Source: a virus | Virus record (IMG/VR): IMGVR_UViG_3300025890_000064 | Span: 1-35,041 of that record | DNA length: 35,041 nt | Reading direction: 5' to 3' (one strand) | Shown: positions 1 to 6,104 of the stretch, one piece after another | Position numbering within the stretch: position 1 is the first letter of the stretch | Layout: every line of letters starts with the position of its first letter | Notes under the pieces: generated by a model | The model's input: only the letters and a program-made list of their open reading frames with translations | Told to the model about the DNA's origin: nothing | The model's database searches: none | Translations under genes and position numbers: made by a program

Positions 1-8
1 ATTATCGT

Positions 9-14
9 TATAAT
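9..14 (+). promoter_or_regulatory. -10 box of a sigma70-type promoter (P1)
   Basis: A perfect TATAAT lies 27 bases before the first start codon. The matching -35 box would fall left of the window, so only half the promoter is visible. Transcription would begin near position 21 and give a short leader with a purine-rich ribosome site (GAGAAAGAGAG). Confidence 0.6.
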
Positions 15-41
15 AGATGTATAAATTGAGAAAGAGAGTGT

Positions 42-521
42 ATGAGCGACAGATATTACAACCAAATGCTAGAAGCAACAGGGTGGTGTCCTGGCTACAG
101 AAACACACGAACTCTTAACGAGTACGAAAACATTTACGGAAAAACTACGAGGAAAAGAAAAATGGCTTGGACAGACGAAGCAAAAGCTCAGGCAGTAGAG
201 ATGTATACTGCAGAAGAACCGACTCCAGATAACAGTATGGAGATTGTCAAAGAAATAGCTGCCGAATTAGGTGAGAGCCCAAATGGTGTCAGAATGATTT
301 TGACTAAAGCTGGTGTTTATGTAAAGAAAACTCCTGCTGCTAAATCCACTTCAGGTGGTAACGGCGGTGGCGGTGGTAGAGTATCTGTTGCAGATGCCCA
401 ACAAGCAGTCAAAGATGCAATCTCTGACGCGGGTATGGAAGCAGACGACGCTATCATTAGTAAGTTAACAGGTAAGGCTGCTAACTACTTTGCAGAAATT
501 ATTGCTAAACTAAACGGTTAA
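42..521 (+). CDS. Small helix-turn-helix DNA-binding protein
   Basis: The 159-residue protein has a core at about residues 41-95 beginning AWTDEAKAQAVEMY and continuing with EIAAELGESPNGVRMILTKAGV, a helix-turn-helix pattern close to the modules repeated in the protein at 7997-8719. A glycine-rich linker (about 104-111) joins this to a C-terminal helical segment. Role inferred: binding double-stranded DNA or regulating transcription. It is a one-gene unit, with TATAAT 27 bases upstream and a strong terminator just after it, which suggests high independent expression. An ATG at 162 (MAWTDE) is an alternative start giving only the HTH core; I keep 42 because its ribosome site is good and the extension looks coding. 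The fold is fairly clear; the target is unknown. Confidence 0.75.
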   Translation: MSDRYYNQMLEATGWCPGYRNTRTLNEYENIYGKTTRKRKMAWTDEAKAQAVEMYTAEEPTPDNSMEIVKEIAAELGESPNGVRMILTKAGVYVKKTPAAKSTSGGNGGGGGRVSVADAQQAVKDAISDAGMEADDAIISKLTGKAANYFAEIIAKLNG

Positions 522-532
522 TTACCTTCAGG

Positions 533-567
533 ACGCTAGGAGTCTATATGGCTTCTAGCGTATTTTT
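533..567 (+). terminator. Rho-independent terminator
   Basis: ACGCTAG (533-539) pairs with CTAGCGT (555-561), and the stem continues inward through a G-T pair and AGTC/GGCT to about 12 bp around a TATAT loop. A run of T residues follows (563-567). It closes the single-gene unit of the HTH protein. Confidence 0.85.
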
Positions 568-609
568 ACGGGTATAGGAATCACCTCACAGTTTTAACCA
601 TCGGGTTCT

Positions 610-618
610 TGGTAGAAT
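610..618 (+). promoter_or_regulatory. Possible extended -10 promoter
   Basis: TGG directly before TAGAAT (613-618) fits an extended -10 element. No convincing -35 is seen. It lies after the terminator at 533-567 and 25 bases before the next gene, where a new transcription start is needed. Confidence 0.4.
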
Positions 619-642
619 ACAATTTTAACCTAAAAGGAACTC

Positions 643-915
643 ATGAAGAAAGATGAATTTATTAAGCAAGTCGAAAAACATGGCGATGCGATAATAACTT
701 ATAGGAGTCAGAACAGTCGTAGACTAAAGTATAACGTCTGTACCCTTGACTTCGACAATAAATATATACAGTCCAAGAGAAATAGAGCAAAGCCAACCAC
801 CGGTCAGGTGTTATTGTTTTGCTGGGATACGGATTCATACAGGCTACTAACGCCTGCAAACGTAACTTCTATAGTTCCTTTATCAGCGATACTAAAGAAT
901 GATAGAACTACATGA
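643..915 (+). CDS. Conserved phage-type protein of unknown function
   Basis: The product has 90 residues with a basic N-terminal half and a hydrophobic, beta-rich C-terminal half containing FCWDTDSYRLL and IVPLSAIL. I recall similar short proteins from cyanophages and other marine T4-like phages, but no function. The start has a good ribosome site (AAAGGAAC). The gene overlaps the next start by 17 bases, so the two are probably translated together. It opens the transcription unit after the 533-567 terminator. No membrane segment or catalytic motif is visible. Confidence 0.7.
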   Translation: MKKDEFIKQVEKHGDAIITYRSQNSRRLKYNVCTLDFDNKYIQSKRNRAKPTTGQVLLFCWDTDSYRLLTPANVTSIVPLSAILKNDRTT

Positions 916-1201
916 AGCCCCCGCCCTCTTTGAGAAGTTAATACACTACAATAAAGAAAAACACGAAAAGATTTATCTTACTGTGAATACCTTTAGAGAT
1001 GTAGAGTACCTTTCATTGAGAAAATATTTCCAAGACTTTGACGAAGAATTCAAGCCTAGCAGAGAAGGGGTAACTATGCCTCTTGACTTTGAGAATAGTA
1101 AGTTATTATTTGATGGATTAGTGGAGATTCTCTCCATAAGTGAAGTGAAAGACATACTAGAGACACATTTCAAAGAAAAACTAGATGAAATCTACTTATA
1201 A
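899..1201 (+). CDS. Hypothetical protein
   Basis: This 100-residue acidic/basic mixed, largely helical protein (MIELHEAPALFEKLIHYNKE at the N-terminus) matches nothing I recognise. It overlaps the upstream gene by 17 bases and the downstream gene by 17 bases, the compact packing typical of phage early operons, which is the main reason to trust it. It has no cysteine cluster, membrane segment or nucleotide-binding motif. Confidence 0.6.
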   Translation: MIELHEAPALFEKLIHYNKEKHEKIYLTVNTFRDVEYLSLRKYFQDFDEEFKPSREGVTMPLDFENSKLLFDGLVEILSISEVKDILETHFKEKLDEIYL

Positions 1202-1955
1202 ACAACGAATAGACAGACAACAGCATTTTTATGGCGATAGCCATATGGCTGGGTATGAAAGCGACCACGACCAACTTCTTAATCGAAATACTTTCAGAGA
1301 AAAGAGAGATTTGATTGCACAGCTTGGGTTACACCAAGCTATAATGATGTGGAACGTAAAAATGGGTCGTGCTTCTAAGATGAGTGTATATGAGTTTGCT
1401 CATAGAAACTTACGGACAGCATACCCTTATTTGTTAAACTCTGAAGCACGAGTTGTAACATGGCCCGCTATGAGTGCAGATTACTTACACTTACTAATAA
1501 AGAAAGATTATTATAGGGGTAAGTTAAATTCCTATGACCATGTTTACATTGGAATACCAAGACCCACACGAACTTATAAGTTAGACCTTATGGGAGCATA
1601 CGATTTTAAGAACGAAGACTTAGATGGTAAAGCAGGTATTCATACTGACTCTCACTACGCTATCACGTGGGCAATCCACATGACAGCAATAAAAGATTTC
1701 TTAGCTAAAAAGAATATAAGTTATAAGTTTATTCAACATTTTGATATATTTGATGATAGTATTGAAGATATCCATGTGTTAGATGTGCCAGAAGATTCTC
1801 TCTATTATCAGATGTTTACTGATACATGGAGAAGTATCATAGTCAATGCAGTTCCCAAACGATTAGACCAATTCGGAAAACAACTTGGATTCTACCACCG
1901 CAACGCAGAAGCTCATAAACAATTTGCAGCATACCTTAAAAACTACTTGACATAA
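1185..1955 (+). CDS. SGNH/GDSL-like hydrolase domain protein
   Basis: The N-terminus carries FYGDSHMAGYE (residues about 15-25), matching block I of SGNH hydrolases with Ser19 as the likely nucleophile. The C-terminus has HRNAEAHKQFAAYL, resembling block V with its catalytic Asp/His region, although the usual D-x-x-H is not clean. The family includes esterases, lipases and glycan acetyl-esterases; the substrate here is unknown. There is no signal peptide, so the protein acts in the cytoplasm. The gene overlaps its upstream neighbour, and its last codons lie over promoter P2 (-35 at 1947-1952). A second SGNH-like protein is at 6101-7045. Family fairly likely, activity uncertain. Confidence 0.6.
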   Translation: MKSTYKQRIDRQQHFYGDSHMAGYESDHDQLLNRNTFREKRDLIAQLGLHQAIMMWNVKMGRASKMSVYEFAHRNLRTAYPYLLNSEARVVTWPAMSADYLHLLIKKDYYRGKLNSYDHVYIGIPRPTRTYKLDLMGAYDFKNEDLDGKAGIHTDSHYAITWAIHMTAIKDFLAKKNISYKFIQHFDIFDDSIEDIHVLDVPEDSLYYQMFTDTWRSIIVNAVPKRLDQFGKQLGFYHRNAEAHKQFAAYLKNYLT

Positions 1956-1975
1956 CCTCAAATATTTAGTATAAT
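1947..1975 (+). promoter_or_regulatory. sigma70-type promoter P2
   Basis: TTGACA (1947-1952) and TATAAT (1970-1975) are both perfect and separated by 17 bp. The start codon at 1982 is six bases past the -10 box, so the message would start at about the ATG itself (leaderless). The -35 box lies inside the end of the upstream gene. Confidence 0.85.
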
Positions 1976-1981
1976 AGTCGT

Positions 1982-2551
1982 ATGAATATTTTTATACTTG
2001 ATGAAGATTTAGACAAAAACGCAGAGTATCATGTTGACAAGCACATTGTCAAGATGCCACTAGAAGCTGGACAGATGCTATGCACAGTACATTGGACACA
2101 CAAATATGCAGGATACGTACCTAACAGGAAGCTCACCTCAGAAGAATGGGCAAAAGTCTCAATTCAGAAAAAGAATGAGCCAAGGGATTTTCCCTATCTC
2201 CCTACTATGTATAATCACCCTTGTACCATCTGGGCTAGAAGCTCCCAGTCCAACTACGACTGGCTCTACTGCTACGCTTTGGCATTGGGAGAGGAGTATA
2301 CCTACCGATACGGCAAGGTGCATAAATCTGTCGAGATGGTCTTGGGGCTACCAGAAATATCAATCCCCGACATCGGGCTTACCCCATTTGCACAAGCCAT
2401 GCCTGATGATTGCAAACACGACGATACCGTCACCGCCTACCGAGAGTTCTACCACAAAGACAAAGCAGTCTTTGCCGACTGGAAGTACCGAGACAAACCT
2501 TCTTGGTGGGACGAAACCTCAGCCGACTACGAAAACAGGATAAGCAGATAG
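1982..2551 (+). CDS. Conserved phage protein, function unknown
   Basis: This 189-residue protein starts MNIFILDEDLDKNAEYHVDK and continues HIVKMPLEAGQMLCTVHW, NHPCTIWARSSQSNYDWL, EEYTYRYGKVHKS, LTPFAQAMPDDCK and a tryptophan-rich C-terminus. I recall this pattern from many tailed-phage genomes, sometimes loosely labelled as DNA-repair related, but I know of no proven function. Conserved His, Cys, Trp and Asp residues suggest an enzyme. It is driven by P2 with probably no 5' leader. Codon use is more C-rich in its second half (about 2210-2540) than in neighbours. It ends 15 bases before the tRNA gene. Confidence 0.7.
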   Translation: MNIFILDEDLDKNAEYHVDKHIVKMPLEAGQMLCTVHWTHKYAGYVPNRKLTSEEWAKVSIQKKNEPRDFPYLPTMYNHPCTIWARSSQSNYDWLYCYALALGEEYTYRYGKVHKSVEMVLGLPEISIPDIGLTPFAQAMPDDCKHDDTVTAYREFYHKDKAVFADWKYRDKPSWWDETSADYENRISR

Positions 2552-2656
2552 AACTATTTCTCTGATGTCCTGGTAGCTCAAACGGATAGAGCAACGGCCT
2601 TCTAAGCCGTAGGTTGCAGGTTCGACTCCTGCTCGGGACACCAGAAAAATAGTTCT
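2550..2656. repeat. Inverted repeat bracketing the tRNA
   Basis: AGAACTATTTCT (2550-2561) is the reverse complement of AGAAAAATAGTTCT (2643-2656) apart from two extra A residues. The arms lie directly outside the tRNA ends and would extend its acceptor stem. The right arm is also the conserved box just upstream of the -35 of promoter P3. Confidence 0.7.
2567..2643 (+). tRNA. tRNA-Arg (anticodon UCU), CCA encoded
   Basis: A full cloverleaf can be folded. The acceptor GTCCTGG pairs with TCGGGAC with G-T pairs allowed. The D arm is GCTC/GAGC. The anticodon stem ACGGC/GCCGT holds loop CTTCTAA with anticodon TCT at 2601-2603. The T arm is GCAGG/CCTGC with TTCGACT loop. Discriminator A and an encoded CCA follow. 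It would read AGA and AGG; AGA is very common in these genes, so the tRNA probably matches phage codon use in a host poorer in this tRNA. It sits between two protein genes and just before promoter P3. Confidence 0.95.
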
Positions 2657-2684
2657 TGACAAATCCTTAAAATCTTAGTATAAT
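2651..2684 (+). promoter_or_regulatory. sigma70-type promoter P3
   Basis: TTGACA (2656-2661), 17 bp, TATAAT (2679-2684), preceded by the shared AATAGTTC box. The ligase start codon at 2691 is six bases after the -10, exactly as at P2, predicting a leaderless message. Confidence 0.9.
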
Positions 2685-2690
2685 ATACAA

Positions 2691-3632
2691 ATGAATAAAG
2701 ATATAAGAACATATTTAAGTAAATGTCGCGATGCATATTTCAATGGACGACCTCTCATACCTGATGAAGTGTATGATCGCCTCGTAGACAATGTTAATAC
2801 AGATGAAGTGGGCTCAGTTACAGACAGTCGTTTTAAACACCCCTTCCCTATGTTCTCACTACAAAAAGTCTTTGCACAAGAAGATAAAGCCCCCGACTAT
2901 GGAAACGAAGCAGTAGTTACGACTACTAAGCTTGATGGCGCAGCTGTGTCCGTAACCTATGTAGATGGTATATATCATCAAGCCTTAACTAGAGGAGATG
3001 GAAAAGCAGGACTAGATATAACCGATAAGATAAAACACATAGTTCCAACAGTACTAGATAAATATTCTTTTAGTGGAGTTCGACAAATCACAGGAGAAGT
3101 CGTAGCCCCTAAGAGTATACCTAACTCTAGGAATTATGCATCAGGTGCGCTAAACTTAAAAGATGTTGCCGAGTTCAAGAAACGAGACTTGACTTTTGTT
3201 GCATATGGACTACAGCCGAATCTTGGAGAAAGATGGCTAGAAGATATGAAGTTTATGGATAATTGGTTTAATGTCATATCTATGGGCAACTGGGACGAGT
3301 TCCCAAACGATGGAATTGTATTCCGAGTAGATAGATATAGTGCTTTTGAGAAGCTTGGATATACTTCACACCACCCTAGAGGAGCATATGCTTACAAAAC
3401 TAGAGCGGCTGGAGTAGTTACAAAACTATTAGATGTAGAGTGGAATACTGGTAAGTCTGGAGTTATAGCCCCAACGGGTATTCTACAACCTGTAGAAATC
3501 AATGGTGCAACCATCTCTCGTGCTACACTACACAATATTGCTTTCATAGATGAAATGATGTTAGAGATTGGTTGTGATGTAGAGATTATCAGAAGTGGAG
3601 AAATTATCCCTAAAGTTGTGAGGAGAGTGTAA
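2691..3632 (+). CDS. ligA: NAD-dependent DNA ligase, N-terminal half (Ia, adenylation and OB domains)
   Basis: This 313-residue protein is the front part of a LigA enzyme, which seals nicks using NAD+. The Ia domain that binds NMN is at about 1-45 (PDEVYDRL). HPFPMFSLQKVF follows, then the nucleotidyltransferase motif KLDG with the likely adenylated Lys80, and TRGDGKAGLDIT. The OB fold is at about 240-313 (GVIAPTGILQPVEI, SRATLHN, GEIIPKVV). Zinc finger, HhH and BRCT domains are absent here but are encoded separately at 7240-7995. A bacterial LigA has about 670 residues. Coliphage T5 is a known precedent for a two-gene NAD ligase. P3 gives it a leaderless or nearly leaderless message; Met1 is where the family normally begins, so an internal start is unlikely. 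Confidence 0.93.
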   Translation: MNKDIRTYLSKCRDAYFNGRPLIPDEVYDRLVDNVNTDEVGSVTDSRFKHPFPMFSLQKVFAQEDKAPDYGNEAVVTTTKLDGAAVSVTYVDGIYHQALTRGDGKAGLDITDKIKHIVPTVLDKYSFSGVRQITGEVVAPKSIPNSRNYASGALNLKDVAEFKKRDLTFVAYGLQPNLGERWLEDMKFMDNWFNVISMGNWDEFPNDGIVFRVDRYSAFEKLGYTSHHPRGAYAYKTRAAGVVTKLLDVEWNTGKSGVIAPTGILQPVEINGATISRATLHNIAFIDEMMLEIGCDVEIIRSGEIIPKVVRRV

Positions 3633-3823
3633 TGTTATTGTATTTAGAATCACAATTAGAGAAAGCATACAGAGTTTATATAACTAAAATACCTATTGGA
3701 CAAACAATTCCAGACCTTGAGTTCTTCCGCGAAATGATGGAAGAAATGAATGATGCAGAATACTTTGAACAATTATTAGATGAGTGGGAGTTACTAGATG
3801 AATCTAGAAGAAATACGCACTAA
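3632..3823 (+). CDS. Small conserved phage protein
   Basis: This 63-residue acidic protein (LESQLEKAYRVYITKIP, then LEFFREMMEEM) is probably all-helical. I recall similar small proteins in marine phages without a function. The start shares bases with the ligase stop (TAATG), with a strong GAGGAG site upstream, so it is translated with ligA. It overlaps the next gene by 26 bases. Confidence 0.6.
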   Translation: MLLYLESQLEKAYRVYITKIPIGQTIPDLEFFREMMEEMNDAEYFEQLLDEWELLDESRRNTH

Positions 3824-4100
3824 GAAGCTTAAGCAACTACAGAAACGCATAGACAAAGCGTGGCTAAACTTTGATATATCTTGGTGGATAAAATGGGCAT
3901 CATCTATAGTTTTACTGACTGCTATGATACTTCGTGGTGGACAGGCGTACCCCTTTGTAGACTTAGTTCTCTCAACTATAGGTTGTGCAGGCTGGTTAGC
4001 AGTAGGTGTTATATGGAAGGATAGAGCGTTAATAATTCTGAACGCAGCAGCAGTAGTAATACTGGCGTCAGGAGTTGTTCGTGTTCTTGCAGGAGCTTAA
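3798..4100 (+). CDS. Small integral membrane protein
   Basis: The 100-residue protein has a charged N-terminal tail (about 1-25) followed by three hydrophobic segments, roughly residues 35-45, 55-73 and 78-98. These include WIKWASSIVLLTAMIL, GWLAVGVIWKDRALIILNA and VVILASGVVRVL. The spacing resembles small phage inner-membrane proteins with a W-x-DRA motif; function unknown. It overlaps the preceding gene and is followed at once by the GIY-YIG-type gene. A ribosome site (GGGAG) lies 7 bases before the start. Confidence 0.65.
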   Translation: MNLEEIRTKKLKQLQKRIDKAWLNFDISWWIKWASSIVLLTAMILRGGQAYPFVDLVLSTIGCAGWLAVGVIWKDRALIILNAAAVVILASGVVRVLAGA

Positions 4101-4107
4101 TTTACTT

Positions 4108-4476
4108 ATGGCTTCTGTAGGAAAGTATAATGAGACTTATTTCAAAAATCACCCTCTCGAAGCACAGAAAGAGGGTGTCTTGTACGGCGTTGTATTAGTA
4201 AATAAGAAAACTCACGAAAGAGAGATAATTAAAGTAGGCATTGCCGCTGGTAAAGACTGGCGTCATGTAATCAAGAGAGCAAGAGGCTTTCAAGGTTATG
4301 ACTTAAGAATTCAGAGAACATGGACTTCTACATTAGAAGAAGTCTTTAACATGGAACAAATGCTTCATGCTAAGTTCTTAAGTGATAAACTAGAACCCTC
4401 TCACAAGTTTGGAGGACACACAGAGTGCTTCAAACCAACGAGTAAGATATTGGAGGATTTCCCTAAGAAATGGTAG
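4108..4476 (+). CDS. GIY-YIG superfamily (T5orf172-like) protein
   Basis: The sequence VLYGVVLVNKKTHEREIIKV followed by GIAAGKDWRHVIKRARGF, a conserved EEVFNMEQMLHAKF and the final HTECF resembles the T5orf172/MUG113 branch of the GIY-YIG nuclease fold. These are common in phages as stand-alone or HTH-linked proteins. The catalytic GIY is replaced by LYG...VGIA, as in that branch, so nuclease activity is plausible but unproven. I use ATG 4108 with AGGAG at 4091-4095; a TTG at 4075 would lengthen it by 11 residues. A perfect 8-bp hairpin (4150-4177) lies in its early codons. Confidence 0.6.
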   Translation: MASVGKYNETYFKNHPLEAQKEGVLYGVVLVNKKTHEREIIKVGIAAGKDWRHVIKRARGFQGYDLRIQRTWTSTLEEVFNMEQMLHAKFLSDKLEPSHKFGGHTECFKPTSKILEDFPKKW

Positions 4477-4604
4477 AAGAAGAAAATAAATATATAGAAT
4501 CAGATAAGCCTAGCAGCGAACATAAGTACAATGGTTGGCATTATCATAGTGAAACAAAGAAGTTCTATAGATACGACGACTTACCGCCTTATGAAGGCTC
4601 GTAA
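4470..4604 (+). CDS. Short hypothetical protein (44 residues)
   Basis: The ORF starts at an ATG overlapping the stop of the previous gene and ends over the start of the next one (ATGAAGGCTCGTAA). The product is hydrophilic, with an acidic start (MVEEENKYIESD) and an aromatic end (HKYNGWHYHSETKKFYRYDD). No family recognised. The double overlap supports it over the competing +frame reading from 4531. Confidence 0.5.
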   Translation: MVEEENKYIESDKPSSEHKYNGWHYHSETKKFYRYDDLPPYEGS

Positions 4605-4755
4605 AGTATGGTATTTGTGGGCAAGAAGCCTAGGAGATAAGAGTGGCGAAACTGATAGAGATGCTGATATTGTTGCAATATTTAGGAGCCTTATCGTGCT
4701 CGTTAATTTTTTTACTTGCTTCGTTATTATGTCAGGAGTTATACACCATTGGTAG
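4591..4755 (+). CDS. Small single-span membrane protein
   Basis: The 54-residue protein has a basic N-terminus (MKARKVWYLWARSLGDK), an acidic middle (ETDRDADIVAIFR) and one long hydrophobic helix at about 29-49. The pattern W-Y-L-W-A, D-x-x-A-D and I-x-x-W at the end matches a small family I recall from cyanophages and related marine myoviruses; function unknown. The same frame is open from 4531, but the overlap with the gene before favours the ATG at 4591. The stop falls next to the TTG start of the carbamoyltransferase. Confidence 0.6.
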   Translation: MKARKVWYLWARSLGDKSGETDRDADIVAIFRSLIVLVNFFTCFVIMSGVIHHW

Positions 4756-6104
4756 TTAAAGGTATTTCAGAGGGGTTTCACGACGCCTCAGTCGCATTAG
4801 TTGAAGGAGACAAGATTCTTTGGGCTAAACACGCCGAGCGTTTTAGTAGAAAAAAGAACGACAGAATCAACCCACTTCATTTAAGAAATACAGACGCAGA
4901 TATATCTGTTTTCTATGAAAACGTACCGCTAAAGAACGAGAGACGTATAGCTAATTCGCAAGTCCCTGTTTCGACAAAAATCTTTGAGCAATGTGATTAT
5001 CATACATATCATCACGAAAGCCACGCAGCAGGAGCGTACTATACTTCACCCTTTACCGAGGACGCGGTATGTCTCGTGATTGATGCGATCGGAGAATGGA
5101 CAACTAGCAGTATATGGATAGTTGAGAATCGAAAATTGAAAAAAGTTTTTGAGAAAATTTATCCAAAAAGCATTGGCCTGTTCTATAGTGCTATTACTAA
5201 GCGTATTGGTTTGAAGCCAAACGAAGATGAGTATATAACTATGGGAATGGCGGCATATGGAGAAGTATGTGTAGATATGCAGTATTGCTTCAATGACTGG
5301 GCAAATTGGCATAAGGGGTTCACCCTAGAAGATTTTAAAGGCCATAGACCAGAGGATATAGCCGCAAGTGCCCAAGCCCATGCTGAGTTAGAAATCGAAA
5401 AGTTAGTAGGCTTAGCCGCTAACTGGGGCAAGAATTTATGTTATGCAGGTGGAGTTGCACTCAACTGCGTAGCAAATAGTAAAATATTACACAACTATTT
5501 TAAGAATGTTTGGATTTACCCAAACCCTGGCGATGCAGGCAGTAGTTTAGGTGCAGCACTAGCGTATACTGGTAAGAAAGTAAAGTATAGTCCTTTTCTT
5601 GGGACAGACATACAACATCAAGTAAACCCTAGAGAAGTAGTAGATTGGATATTAAAAAAGAAAGTATGTGGAGTAGCAAATGGAAAAGCCGAATTTGGGC
5701 CCAGAGCATTGGGGAATCGTAGTCTTCTTGGTGATGTGCGTTTTGATATTAAGCGCACAGTTAATAGAATTAAGAGAAGGCAGAATTTTAGACCATTCGC
5801 TCCAGCTATTCTATCAGAGTATGCAAATGAATACTTTGAAGGGCCAATGAACGAGTATATGCAGTACGTAGCACAAGCAAAACATGATTACAAAGCAGTA
5901 ACCCATGTAGATAATAGTGCTAGAGTACAGTTAGTCACTCCCGAAAACCCTAGCGTACTAAGACCAATCTTAGAGGAGTATTATGAGAGAACTGGAGTTC
6001 CAATGTTGTTAAATACAAGTTTGAATATTAAAGGGCAACCTATAGTAGATAACTGGCAACATGCAATGGATTTCCAGAAAATGTATGGAGTAAAAGTATT
6101 TTGA
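4749..6104 (+). CDS. Carbamoyltransferase, NodU/CmcH/TobZ family
   Basis: Enzymes of this family use carbamoyl phosphate and ATP to carbamoylate a hydroxyl, through a carbamoyl-adenylate made in the Kae1/TsaD-like domain. Visible motifs: GISEGFHDASVALVEGDKI and ERFSRKK at the N-terminus; HHESHAAGAYYT with metal-binding His residues; PNEDEYITMGMAAYGE; LCYAGGVALNCVANSKIL; NPGDAGSSLGAAL; and in the C-terminal domain AEFGPRALGNRSLLGD and RQNFRPFAPAIL. At about 451 residues it is shorter than the usual 550-600. I choose TTG 4749 because homologues begin right before GIS and AGGAG lies at 4732-4736. Acceptor unknown: an antibiotic-like molecule, a glycan, or a hydroxymethylated base (phage enzymes making 5-carbamoyloxymethylcytosine have been described). 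Confidence 0.9.
   Translation: MVVKGISEGFHDASVALVEGDKILWAKHAERFSRKKNDRINPLHLRNTDADISVFYENVPLKNERRIANSQVPVSTKIFEQCDYHTYHHESHAAGAYYTSPFTEDAVCLVIDAIGEWTTSSIWIVENRKLKKVFEKIYPKSIGLFYSAITKRIGLKPNEDEYITMGMAAYGEVCVDMQYCFNDWANWHKGFTLEDFKGHRPEDIAASAQAHAELEIEKLVGLAANWGKNLCYAGGVALNCVANSKILHNYFKNVWIYPNPGDAGSSLGAALAYTGKKVKYSPFLGTDIQHQVNPREVVDWILKKKVCGVANGKAEFGPRALGNRSLLGDVRFDIKRTVNRIKRRQNFRPFAPAILSEYANEYFEGPMNEYMQYVAQAKHDYKAVTHVDNSARVQLVTPENPSVLRPILEEYYERTGVPMLLNTSLNIKGQPIVDNWQHAMDFQKMYGVKVF

Noticed and set aside
355-380. Glycine-codon repeat as a DNA repeat element
   Set aside because: It simply codes for the GGNGGGGG linker of the HTH protein.
1315-1345. TTGCAC/TATAAT pair inside the gene at 1185
   Set aside because: Spacing is 19 bp, the -35 is poor and it lacks the shared box; a hairpin lies in the spacer. 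Likely chance.
2106-2543. Open 145-codon frame inside the gene at 1982-2551
   Set aside because: It lies fully within a conserved phage gene, is rich in Ser/Pro/Thr without motif, and is explained by the C-rich codon use of the true frame.
4531-4590. N-terminal extension of the small membrane gene at 4591
   Set aside because: It overlaps the 4470-4604 ORF in another frame; the ATG at 4591 gives the usual length and coupling.
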